Assembly: GCA_029215795.1 (NCBI GenBank)
Contig: JARDYH010000002.1
Coordinates: 63,403,001 to 63,467,000 of the forward strand
Reading direction: 5' to 3'
From: Anniella stebbinsi
Taxonomy: Eukaryota > Chordata > Lepidosauria > Squamata > Anniellidae
DNA length: 64,000 nt
Positions 32,451 to 42,520 of this stretch are shown here, in pieces (positions within the stretch are counted from its first letter, which is position 1; each line of letters starts with the position of its first letter). The notes below the pieces were generated by a model that was not told the DNA's origin, did not search any database, and saw only the letters and a list, made by a program, of their open reading frames with translations. The translations under genes were made by a program, and so were the position numbers.

Positions 32451-32755
32451 AACTCCTCCAATGGTGTGGGAAAAATAGCGATGTCCACCCCCTTCCCCTT
32501 TTGATCCGTTTTAGACCGCCGCAATCTGATGTTGATCCCTACGTCGAGGAAGCTTAAATCGTCAAACTGTAAGGCCCTGCCGGACCTGTCGTTCTTAGAC
32601 AGCGGCACTAATTCGGAGATCCGCAAAGCTCCAAAAAAGGCCGTAAGGGCAGCAGCATGAAACAGACAAGCTTCGTAGGGAGAAGAACAGAGTCCTGACC
32701 AGGACCTTCTCAATCCCACTAGAATGTCAGGGGATAGAGGAGCCCTTGAATCCAT
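32451..32755 (-). pseudogene. Tyrosine recombinase N-terminal part of Ngaro copy B
   Basis: It contains SPDILVGL and the box I Arg in FFGALRISELV, matching copy A (FFGAFRIGEV). It ends at PTPLEEL where the copia 5' LTR begins. It is joined at its upstream end (about 32750-32760) directly to the RT fragment ending FLEW, so the first 90 or so residues of the recombinase are deleted. Its missing C-terminal part is at 27010-27305. Confidence 0.85.
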
Positions 32756-33616
32756 TCCAAAAAGGAACTAAACTTCTCAAACATCACACACGAAATAGAA
32801 CATCCCATAGGCAGCGCCCTATCAATATAAAATTGCCCTTGAAAATGAAAACCTAACAAATTGAAGTCAGCCGGATTTATAGGCAAGATGCGGAAGGCAG
32901 ATTTAATAACGCACTTCCCCATCAAGGCCCCAACTCCATTCTTACGTACCAATGCTACTGCGGAGTCAAAGGAAGCATACTTTACGGAGCAAAGATGCTC
33001 CGGAATAGAATCATTGACCAAAGAGCCTGTACTCTTTTGGGGATTTCTTTGGCACAATACCTAGAGGGGAAACCCTTAAATTAGGAATAGGGGGTTTTGC
33101 AAAGGAGCCTAAGACCCTGCCAGAGCAAACTTCTTTATCAATTTTTTCCCGCACCATGGGTTCCAGCAGAGAAATGGATTTCTGATTCTTTGCAACCGAA
33201 GCACACCTAAGACCCTGATAAGGAATACCAAAGCCGTTAGTAAAACCGGAGTCCAAATAGGCTGCGTCCTCCCTGAAGGGATAACGCGCTAAAAGACGCC
33301 GAAGGGGCTCAAGTTTGACCGGGCTGGGGCCCTTTGGGAGGTGGCTGCTGCCCTCCGGACCCTCCTGGTTTCTTGAAATTAGTGCCCCCTCTAAAATTGC
33401 CTCTTCCCCCTCTGGTTGAAGTGCAGCGCGATGCGGGATGATGACCTCCGCAGACAGGGCACTCATGCTGGTATCTGCAGGGCGATCGGTTACAAAAGCC
33501 CCGTGCACTATATTCCCAGAAGGTCGAGGGGGGTAGAACCCCACGCCCTGCCGACCCTCTGAACGAAGGGGCGGGTTGTGGTTTATCCAAGAGGTGGCCG
33601 CTGTCGGCCCGATCAC
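32750..33616 (-). pseudogene. Reverse transcriptase fragment of Ngaro copy B
   Basis: The upstream part (33616 to 33011) shows VSPLGIVPKK and ends EYRLFGQ. The downstream part (33057 to about 32755), in another frame, shows GKCVIKSAF, ALPMGCSIS and FLEW. About nine residues present in copy A are missing at the frame change near 33030-33050. The first catalytic Asp is replaced by Val in GKCVIKSAF. The YLDD box and RNase H are deleted. The frame has no ATG at its open start (GTG at 33616) and overlaps gag by about 308 bp in the +1 frame, as in copy A. Confidence 0.88.
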
Positions 33617-34959
33617 CGAAACCGGGCCTGGCTGGAGTCATAAACTGCAGCCAGAGGTCGTGGTCTTTAGCATCCCACTGCAGAGAATGGTCAAAAGCCG
33701 CCCTCCTGAGAAAGGAGTGATCGTAGGCCAACCAGGCCCCTCCCTCATACTCTGTACACGCCTGATAAATCATATCGAGGTACTTCGTTAAAATAGCACC
33801 TTTGGCAGGAAAGCGCTGTTGAACCACGCCCATATAAATAAAAAAACCAGGTAACCAGTTTGCCCAGGTCCGACCCACCCGTTTCTTTCTGAGCTTCTCT
33901 GCTTCCCGGTCTACGGCCTTGTCCTTATCCACATTCTCCGGTTCCCTGAACAATAGTGAGAAGACATCGACGTACTCGCCTCTAAGTATCTTCTCTCGAG
34001 TCGCTGGAAACAGATGATAACCCAATGGAGCCACAGTGCTTCCAGTAGGAATTGCCTCCGTCAACCCCCGCCAGCAAATCCCTGGGCGTAAGGTTGGAAG
34101 GTGCAGGCGACCCGGCAGGTCCCTGCCACACCACAGCACATGCTGTCGCAGCCGCTACCGGCGCCTCAATTCCAGACGCACCGTCCCCACCCGACAAAGT
34201 ATTGGACTGAGCTGGGAGCACAGCTCCAGAAGCGACTAGGGCCGTCCCGGCATCAGGACCACTTGATTGACTGCTTGGAAGATTCACAGACGCCAGGTTA
34301 ACTGGCAGTGCTAAGGTTGTCTTACCGTGACCCATGTTCAAGCCCCCTTGCGATGTGTGACTGGGTCCTAATATGCTAGGCGATGTTGCAACTGCCAGGG
34401 ATGTGCCTGGCCAGGAGCTTAGCATGTGATGTGTTGGTGATGCCAGGCCTGACAACCATGGGTACCATCCCCAAGGCGGGAAAGCACTCATGGGCCGCTC
34501 AGGTGGGAGTGTAATAGGTGCAGACTGTTCACCTTGTACCCAGGGTGATTGGGTCGCCGCTGCCACCGGAGAAAGCACAGAAGGTCGTGCTTGCTGACCA
34601 GACGGTGCTGGAACATCCGGAATATCGTAGGAAGGTTGATCCAGTCGCCATGCCACCTGGCTGGATGAGGCTTCAATAGCATCTAACCTAGCAGAGACGG
34701 AGGACAGTAAACTGTCTAGCTTTTGCTTCCTGGTCTGTCGCCTCCCGGACCCCGTGGAAACACTCTGAGGCAACATAGGCGTGTTCGGAAACATGCCTCT
34801 CTGTTCCTCCATTGCTTGTAATCTAGACAGTATTACAGCCATGTCGGGGTTAACTTCATCGTCTGAGGAAGACTCTTCCCTAACACCACCCCGCTTTGCC
34901 GGTGGACGTTGGGCTTTACCTTTTCCTTTCTGACCCCCTAAACCCTTTTTGGGAGGCAT
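33309..34959 (-). pseudogene. Gag-like protein of Ngaro copy B, one frameshift
   Basis: The start ATG at 34959 opens with a basic segment (MPPKKGLGGQKGKG) and an acidic serine patch (SSSDDE), then a coiled-coil-like stretch MAVILSRLQAMEEQ that matches copy A. The N-terminal frame runs to 33982. The C-terminal frame (34139 to 33309) contains VGRTWANWLPGFFIYMGVV and a CCCH-like plus CCHC-like zinc region (CNRSPCRYQHEC, then CPVCGGHH). The change of frame is at about 34040-34060. The middle is Pro/Ser/Ala-rich. The function is presumably RNA packaging. Confidence 0.82.
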
Positions 34960-34965
34960 TATCAC

Positions 34966-36289
34966 AATTAAGGAAATAATGGATGGGATACCTATCCCAG
35001 TCCAACACTCTAGGCACTGAAACTAAGGGGGTATATAATTAGTAAAGAGAAGCCTGAAGTTACACCCGTAAAACCTTTGCCCAAACGAGTCACCCCATGC
35101 CCGTCACCTGAGGCCTACCCGGTGAGTAAGGGTGCTATAAGATGTGCGTCAGCCCCCCAGGCTGCTTGCACAAGCCACTCCCCCTCACCGAACTCTAGGG
35201 GTGGGGGGGTTATCAACTCCCCTCCCTGTCCAACGCTGAATAAATGGAGAAGCGGCCCTCAACCACCGCGTTGCTTGCTGCCACTAACCGAAGGCCGCGG
35301 CTGCAAGTCCCTGGTGGGCACCAGTGGTACCAGGAGCCTCGCGGGAGCCACACTTCGGCGCCCGGCTCCCCGGGATGACCAGCCGGCCCCCCGAACCCGA
35401 AAAGGCCACTGCCGCTAAAACGCGCCACGCGGGAAGCGCGCCGGTGCCTGCCGACCCGGGAGGACCAGCTGGCCCTCCCCTAACAAGGCCGCAACTGCTG
35501 AAATGCGCCGCACGATGAGCGTGCAGGCGCCCGGCCGTCCCTCCCCAACTAAGGAAGCCACGGCCGCAAAGACGCGCCACGTGAAACACGCGCCGGTGCC
35601 TGACTCCCCAGGAGGACCAGCTGGCCCTCCCAACTAAATCCACCGCCGCTACCACGCGCCGCTCTAGAAGCGCACCAGCTCTCAACTCCCTGGGAGGACC
35701 AGCTGGCCCTCCCCAAGAAAAAAGGTCGCAGCTGCTACCACGCGCCGCACTGAAGGCGCCCGGTACCCGCCTCCCCAGGAGGACCAGCCGGCCTTTCCCC
35801 TCAAGAGGTCACAGCTGCTACGAAGTGCCACGCGAGGAGCGCGCCCCAGTGCCCAGCTCGCCGGGAGGACCGTCTGGCCCTCCCAAGATGAACGTTGAAG
35901 AGGGCGCTAAAAGCGCTCAACCGCCCAACACCCAGGGGGACTGGCCGGCCCTCCCCAGAACCTGAGGCCACAAGGCCCAGCAGTCCTGCCAGTGGTGGCT
36001 GGTGCCACGAAGCTCTGCACTGTCCTGAGCAGCCGATAAGGGCCCGCTGCACACAGCTCCTTGATCCTCAAGGTAAGGCGATCTCCTTCGGATCAGCTTC
36101 GTCAGGCCACCAGCTGCGCAAATTCGAAGATGCCTGGTGGGACCGTTACTCATCTATTTAAGCCAGTCGGTTCCCGCCCAGCATGGTGGCACCACCGCGG
36201 AGGCTGCCAATCGCGAGCCTCCACCTCGACTCTCCCCACCCCCACCCGCAAATGTCCTCCCCGCCCAATGTGGCTTGGGATTTGCACTT
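34966..36289 (-). other. 5' leader of Ngaro copy B
   Basis: Non-coding leader between gag and the sense 5' end of the element. It is strongly GC-rich and contains the minisatellite listed separately. The terminal 60 bp is rich in 'cccacccccacccgc'. Confidence 0.6.
35285..35960. repeat. GC-rich minisatellite, about 80-bp units, in the Ngaro B leader
   Basis: The core GGAGGACCAGCTGGCCCTCC recurs at about 35371 (degenerate), 35459, 35531 (degenerate), 35610, 35692, 35778, 35863 and 35933, spaced 70-88 bp. Between cores are 'gccgcagctgctaccacgcg'-type words. About eight diverged units. Long open frames on both strands here are by-products. Copy A has no counterpart. Confidence 0.85.
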
Positions 36290-36612
36290 GTGGCTCCAAT
36301 TGATAAAATGATCAGTAGAATAAGGTTTCCATAATGTTAATTGGAAATTGAGGTGTGTGTCATTCTAACCTTAATAAAATTGAAAGAGTTTCACTAATCT
36401 TCCGGAAATGTTTACATGCCAGAAAAAAAAAATGTCTATTTAACATGTGCCGCAGTTGTGGCTCCAATTGATAAGATGATCAGTAGAAAAAGGTTTCCAT
36501 AATGTTAACTGGAAATTGAGGTGTGTATCACTCTAACCTTAATAAAATTGAAAGAGTTTCACTAATCTTCCTGAAGTTTTCACGTGCCAGAAAAAAAATG
36601 TCTATTTAACAT
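36290..36612. repeat. Diverged tandem duplication, 168-bp period, flanking Ngaro B
   Basis: Unit 1 (36290-36457) and unit 2 (from 36458) both start GTGGCTCCAATTGATAA and run through 'aggtttccataatgtta' and 'tcactaatcttcc' to 'tgtctatttaacat', with roughly 7% differences. Unit 1 ends TGTGCCGCAGTT, which equals the host bases left of Ngaro B (25914-25926). Ngaro B therefore inserted at the unit boundary. Confidence 0.88.
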
Positions 36613-38030
36613 AACCTGAAAATTTCAGGATGATTGGTTAAACATTGAGAGAGAAAGGGCAGTTAATAAGGAAGGGAAAAAAACCTTGGTCATGCAAAAG
36701 TGTTACTGCAAAAATAAGTTTGTTTAGCTGGTATTTATATTACCCTTATCTTATCAAATTCTGTATGTGTAACCTCAGTCTGGGGATTTATTTTCATTTG
36801 TATTATGTTCTTATTTGTATTATGTTTTGTAGTAACTATAGCGAGGTTCTGAAGGAGCTGCGACGAAACAGGTGAAAATCCAGAGTCCTGTGAAAGCCTT
36901 ATATCTCTCAGCAATTTATTGCTAATTCACAAACCTGTCTTTTTGTAACTTCACTCTGTTATGTTTACATGTACACTGATGTTATAGTCATGTGAAGTTG
37001 CATATCTCAATCCTATTATAATTTCTTTCACACTCTTACAATATTTCAGTTCTTTCACCCCATTCTTTTGGCTGTCATCCATATTATTGTGCAGTTGTGT
37101 ACAGTTTAGCATTGTTCTGCTGGGTACATTGAGAAGCAAATGCCTCATCATGACTGGACCCCAACACTTCTGTTTACTGGTCTACATTCCCGCCCATTCC
37201 TCTTTTGACTCTGCTCCCTTTCCCCTTATTTCTTTTTGTTACTAACATCCCTTTTGGGGTTCAAGTGCTGGAAGCTATAGAATGGAATGGGAGTGAAACT
37301 TTGGTTCATAAGCAGGCCTGTCTGTCCTTGAGGACAGAGAGTTTTGCTGCCTGAAGTCTGAGAAGCAGGCAACCATCTTGACAAATCAGTGGTCAAGTCA
37401 TGGAACAGTGGTCTAGTATGAGAAACATTTGTCTCTCCCTGCAGTTAGCAGGTCCACGAGTCCAGAGTGTTCCCATGTAACCCTGCAGATTTCTGCCCTC
37501 CAATATGACATTCAACAATCCGGAACCAAATCCCAGTTAGCAACTAGGTAAAAAAGCCAATCAAAAAGCAGAAAATGGAGGGGTGTCAGAGGATTAAAGA
37601 AAACAGCACCCTGTTTGCGGGGGGGAATGAGTTCAACATTTGTTTGAATGTGGCTTGCTTGATTTTTATCTTTTAACTTTTAAATAATTTTTTAGTTTGT
37701 TTTGAGAGGCATTTTTGTGCTCAGCCTGGTTCTACCTCCCTTTTGGGTGAAGAAGACTTCTCTTTTCTCTTTTTGAATATGTATTCCCTTGATTTTGAGA
37801 TGATTAGGGCTATCTCTCAAGAAGCCAGTTTCTCTGAGCCATGAACCTGGCTCCTGAGCAGCTTGGTGTAATTTTTGCCTTCTATTTTATTTTGCTCACT
37901 GGTGAAGCTTGGGCTTCACAACACTTTTCATTTTAATATATTTTCTTCATTCTGTACCTGGATTAATTTTTCCTACTGGGACTTTGCTGAGTTCTACACC
38001 CTGGATCCTAGGAGAGATCTGTTTCAACCT
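36613..38030. other. No gene seen
   Basis: Non-coding AT-rich sequence. A short frame at 36645-36875 has no recognisable motif. Confidence 0.5.
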
Positions 38031-38348
38031 AGGGTGCCCATATGAAAAGGGGGACAGGGCTCCTGTACTTTTAACAGTTAAATAGAAAAGGGAATTTCAG
38101 CAGGCATCATTTGTATGCATGCAGCACCAGATGACATCCCCTCTTCATCACAACAGTTAACGCTGCAGGAGCCCTACCCTCTTGACCACATACAAAAGAG
38201 AGCAGGAAGCCTACAGCTTTAACTGTTGTGATGAAGAGGGAATTGTACCAGGTTTTGCATGCATACAGATGACACCTGTTGAAATTCCTTTTTCTGTGGA
38301 ACTGTTAAAGATACAGAAGACCTGTCCTCCTTTTCATATAGGCACCCT
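38031..38348. repeat. Palindromic TIR element, family 'ggctgacca', copy 2
   Basis: It begins AGGGTGCCCATATGAAAAGG and ends CCTTTTCATATAGGCACCCT. The 9-mer TTTCAACCT occurs at 38022-38030 and again at 38352-38360, three A's after the end, a probable target duplication. The interior matches copies at 8685, 38553 and 55547. Confidence 0.8.
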
Positions 38349-38552
38349 AAATTTCAACCTTCCTATGGGCCCACAAAAACATGGTCTTCAGATCTCTGCT
38401 TGGGATAGGTGGCGATACCTTCCTTTTAATCCCCCCCCTCTACTTCTCCCTTCCTTTTCTCTGAAAGTTTGGACCGTACTGCAATAAAGTTGAAAGCTTT
38501 AAAGACTGCATTTAATTTGTTTGGACTGGTGGAAGTTTAAGTAGACTTAAGT

Positions 38553-38870
38553 AGGATGACCATCTGAAAAGGAGGACAGGGCTCATATAACTTTTAACAG
38601 CTGTAGAGAAAAGGGAATTTCAACCAGTGTCATTTGTATGCAATTAGTTCCTGGTGAAATCCCCTCTTCATCACAACAGTTAAAGTTGCAGAGCCCTGCC
38701 TTCTTTTGTATATGGTCACTCTAGTATAGTGCCTGCACCTTTAACAGTTGTGATGAAGAGGGAATTTCACCAGGAACTAATTGCATACAAATGACACCTG
38801 CTGAAATTCCCTTTCCTCTACAACTGTTAAAGTTATATGAGCCCTGTCCTCCTTTTCAGATGGTCAGCCT
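38553..38870. repeat. Palindromic TIR element, family 'ggctgacca', copy 3
   Basis: It begins AGGATGACCATCTGAAAAGG and ends CCTTTTCAGATGGTCAGCCT. The 8-mer ACTTAAGT flanks it at 38545-38552 and 38872-38879, with one extra A on the right. The interior has two inverted halves, each with 'tgatgaagagggaatttcac' or its complement. Confidence 0.85.
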
Positions 38871-38879
38871 AACTTAAGT

Positions 38880-39293
38880 AACAACTAAAACTGCTGCTGA
38901 GCCTACTGGGGCCTACTAACATTGTTCTTGGCCTACTAACATTGGGCCTTCTAACATTGTTGTTTTTCAATAGGCCTTAGCAATAATTAAACTGGACAGT
39001 ATTTTGCACATTTCATGTTTCACATTTTACTGCTTTATTTGATGTTCTTTTGCATGTACTTTTCTTTATAAATTATTCATATCTTAAGACCCCCTTTGTG
39101 GCATGTTTTCATGGGAGGTGTGAAAGCTAGAACGGAAGAGAATGGGACAGAATGACCTCTTTATTGATTTATTTTTTTAAAAAAAGCCAAAATAGTGGCA
39201 TGTGTTAGAAACACTTGAGGACAATAGTTTAAGACTAAAACCCTTGAAATATTATATTATTATTAACCCTACAATGCCCAGAATGGAACAGAA
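38880..39293. other. No gene seen
   Basis: Non-coding, AT-rich. Nothing recognisable. Confidence 0.5.
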
Positions 39294-39570
39294 TGGTCCA
39301 GAGTTGCCACTTCCAAATGAGCACAAACAATCAAACTCACCACTCACTCAAAACTCCATGGCAGGGATGCAATAAGCCAAAACACATCCACAGAAACCAT
39401 GTTCTGATACCCATTGCAAGCAACGGTCCATATTCAAGAAAAATGGTATGGAAAAGCAACTTCCGAATGAGTGAAATCAACCAAATTCACCAGTCATACA
39501 TACCTACAAGGGACTGATGTAATAAGTCACAAAACAGCCAAAGAAACTGCATTCAAATACCTGCCGGAAA
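39294..39570. repeat. Degenerate tandem repeat, about 150-bp period
   Basis: Unit 1 contains 'gccacttccaaatgag', 'caaactcacc' and 'gcaataagccaaaacacatc'. Unit 2 has 'gcaacttccgaatgag', 'caaattcacc' and 'gtaataagtcacaaaacagc' in the same order and spacing. Confidence 0.65.
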
Positions 39571-41289
39571 CGCTGTCTCACTACTCTGTGCTGGTCCACA
39601 TTCAACAGTAACTGCTCTCAGCTGAACTTGATTGAACCCTTGACGATTGTTTCCCCAACCCCCATTGATTATCGTGTCGTCCGAATGCTGCCATAGAGTG
39701 CTGACAGTGGCAACTCCAAAAGTACGTTGCCTTTCAAAACCAAGGAAATCCAATCATCAAAAAACCTGCCAGTTTAAGAGACCAGAAGATAAGGCTTTCT
39801 CATCCTGGTTCAAACTCCATAAAGCCAGGAAATTAGAAGCTAAGGCTGATGCCTTATCTGACATGTCCTGTGATCACTCATGATGTTGTCACAATTGTGC
39901 TTGCTCACAACTTATCCTCCATGCACCCACACTTTCCCTGGGTCTTTCACCCCAAATCCAGATTGGGAGGATGGAGTTACTCTGATCAGCAAAGATGCTC
40001 CTGATCTTGTATTGCCTTATGAAGCATCTGGACCTTACTGTATTGCTAGAGTGATCCTTTGTGAGGTGACTCACACCTTTTTTCTGTGAGTAGACCCATG
40101 CCTTTACTGGGTGAGTTGATAGTGAAATGTGTGTGTGTGGTGGTGGAAATCTCAATATGGTGTTGAATGATTTTTATTAGTAGTAGTCATAGTAGTATCA
40201 TTCATGATGGTGTAATTCAAAATCCAGAATAAAAAACTTGAATTCCAATATAATTTAGTCTTACCTTGTAGTGACACAAAAAATAATATAAGGATGGTTA
40301 AGAGTACAAGCCATCCTGCAAGATACTGATGTAAGCACCAAACAGGCATGGGTTACCTCACAGTAGGATAACTCTAGGAATACAGTAAGGCTCAGATGCT
40401 TTACAAACTGATGAAGATAAGGCATCAGCTTAGCATCCAATTTCCTGGCTTTGTGGTGTTTGCAAAAATGTGAGATAGCCTTAGCTACTTATGCACTTCT
40501 GAATCCACGATGGTCCTCACCTCCATTACGATAGGCTCACAGCTACATGGACACCCTGTTGTAGTCTTGCTGCTCGCTCTAGCCTCGACCATTGTACAGT
40601 CTATGGTTTAGGCTACTATTGAATAGTTTCTCATGATGGTTTTTAAAAAATTATTATTATTGCATCATTTGCTCATCCCTGAATCCTGTCTCTCTCCAAC
40701 TTGCTCCTCTTAGGGAGAGGCCTTTATCTGTTTCTGAGCATGTGGATTAAGGTGACTGTGTGTTGGCAACATTACATCACCTGCAGTTCAGCTCATTTTA
40801 CTTTTGACTGCTGGAGTAGCTCCCAACAACCATTTTCTCTATGTATTTATTCATTCATTGAAATGAACCATTCCCATTCATAATCTTATTTGAAGCCTTT
40901 AAAAAAAAGCAAAGAAAAAAAGCAATGCATCATCCCCAAATGCCACAGGCACAATAAATTTCATTTTTATGAACTGTATCACTACTATTGGCATGCATAG
41001 CAGATGGATAGCAGGAAAGAAAGGGTACATAAAATGTTAGCGATATAAAACTTTTGACTATTTGGAATGTTAAACTTAAATACCAAATGAGGAATCAATA
41101 CAATCAGCATAGCCATTTTTGCACTTCAAAATTTGTTCTCTTTTCAAGGTTCTAAAAGAAATTCCATTTTGTATACTACCTCTTAAGAACCTACCATCCT
41201 TACAACGTTAGCCAAAGTAAAGAGGTTTCATTTTCTGTATATGCATGCAGCTCAAATAATCTGTATTAATTCCTGCTGCATGGTTTTAT
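39571..41289. other. No gene seen
   Basis: Non-coding. A possible third, weaker unit of the preceding tandem repeat starts near 39592 ('ggtccacattcaaca'). Otherwise nothing recognisable. Confidence 0.5.
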
Positions 41290-41455
41290 TCTGGTTGTAT
41301 TTTTATATTGTATGTTATTGTGTGTTTTTAGATTGTGGTTTGTTTTATATTTTGAAAATGATTTCACGGTTTTAATTTTTGTGAACCATCCAGAGAGCTT
41401 CGGCTATAGGGTGATATAAAAATGCAATAAATAAAATAAATAAATAAAAATAAAA
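41290..41455 (+). repeat. L2-like LINE 3' tail
   Basis: It shows 'gtgaaccatccagagagctt', 'cggctatagggtgatataaa' and then (ATAA)n. The same tail occurs on the minus strand at 23579-23663. Confidence 0.8.
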
Positions 41456-41520
41456 TGCACAGTAGCTCAATTTTTGCCAATCCGCTCCCTCCACTATTGA
41501 AATGTTGCTCTTTGGGTTTG

Positions 41521-41534
41521 GGGGGGGGGGGGGA
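41521..41534. repeat. Poly-G run
   Basis: Fourteen consecutive G bases at 41521-41534. Frames reading Pro-rich peptides on the minus strand are artefacts of this run. Confidence 0.95.
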
Positions 41535-41696
41535 TAATGTGTGATATGGAATGGAAGGCTGCAGCAGGAAGGGGGGAACGGTGAAAATGGGATGTGCTGC
41601 TTCGCACATGTGGAAGTGCCAATGTGGCTGGCTGGATGATGTCAAGGGGGGTGGGGCCTCCAGGTAAAGTTGTGGGGAAACCCTGCCTGAATCTCT

Positions 41697-41785
41697 GGAG
41701 ATCCACTGCCAATCAGTGTTGCTAATACTGTGCTAGATGGACCAATGGCCTGACAGCTCCCTATTTTCTATGTTCTCAGTAGTGG
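41697..41785 (+). repeat. CR1-like LINE 3' tail fragment
   Basis: 'gctagatggaccaatggcct' followed by 'cctattttctatgttc' is the typical CR1-like tail, in the opposite orientation to the fragment split by Ngaro copy A. Confidence 0.75.
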
Positions 41786-42283
41786 TGTCAAAACTATGGT
41801 ACTTGCTGCCCTAGGAGGTTTAGTTGGTTTCTTCTCTTTTAGCTTGTAGTTCAACAGCTCACCAGGCATTTGGCTTATCTTAGTAGGGTCCCCCCCTTGC
41901 TGCTGTAGATGGTATTAAAGCTACTCCAGTTTTTCTAGCTCCCCGTTACTATTTGTATCTTCATTTTTATCTAAATTATTATGCTTATTTTTTTATTTGT
42001 GCTACTTTTATACTGCTTAATATCCTAAAATCTCTAAGCAGTTCACAAAACAATCTTATATAAATAATTCAAAGTCGGTTTAGTTGGTCATCCCTTTTTG
42101 ATTGCCTTCCCATTGACAGTGGCCGCCTCTTCATGGTGCCTGTTTGGTGTTGTGCCGCTGCCAGCAGCCGGCTCAATACGCATGTGCGTTCCTTCCACCC
42201 ATCTACAGCGGAAGCAGCGTCACGACGGATTTTACTTGCTGCTGCCACTGCCACACCTGTTTCTAAGGTTATTATTATTATTA

Positions 42284-42520
42284 TTATTATTTGCAAAATG
42301 GGGAGAGCCCTGCGGAGGCGTGGAGAGTAGTTTTTATTATTACTATTTGCAAAATGGGGGGGTAGGTCTGGGGAGGCACGGAGGGGAGGCGTGGAGGGTG
42401 GTTTTTTAAAAAATATTATTTGTAAACTGGAGGGGTAGGTCCGGGGATGCGCGGAGGTTAAGTGTTTTAAAAATATTATTTGTAAACTGGGGGGGTAGGT
42501 CTGGGGAGGTGTGGAGGTGG
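42284..42520. repeat. Minisatellite, 57-73-bp units
   Basis: Four units start with 'tatttgcaaaatgggg' or 'attatttgtaaactgg' at about 42284, 42341, 42414 and 42474. Each continues with 'gtaggtctggggaggc'-like words. A TTA microsatellite precedes it (42268-42291). Confidence 0.75.

Larger units (their letters stand above)
25927..36289 (-). mobile_element. Ngaro-type tyrosine-recombinase retrotransposon, copy B, interrupted by a copia element
   Basis: Minus strand, same gene order as copy A but clearly diverged in sequence. Without the copia insertion (27306-32450 and its 5-bp duplication) it is about 5.2 kb. The left end begins GCGAAGTG after host ...CGCAGTT, and the right end is ...TTTGCAC followed by TT and host GTGGCTCC. 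The unoccupied host site CGCAGTTGTGGCTCC is present 168 bp downstream at 36451-36465, which fixes both boundaries and shows no target duplication. A deletion of about 1.3 kb relative to copy A removes the RT YLDD box, all of RNase H and the recombinase N-terminus. Gag and RT are frameshifted. The hydrolase frame is intact. Confidence 0.88.

Noticed and set aside
35077..36334. Many long frames on both strands in the GC-rich stretch
   Set aside because: They come from an 80-bp minisatellite in the Ngaro B leader. GC-rich DNA lacks stops, and no frame has a domain.
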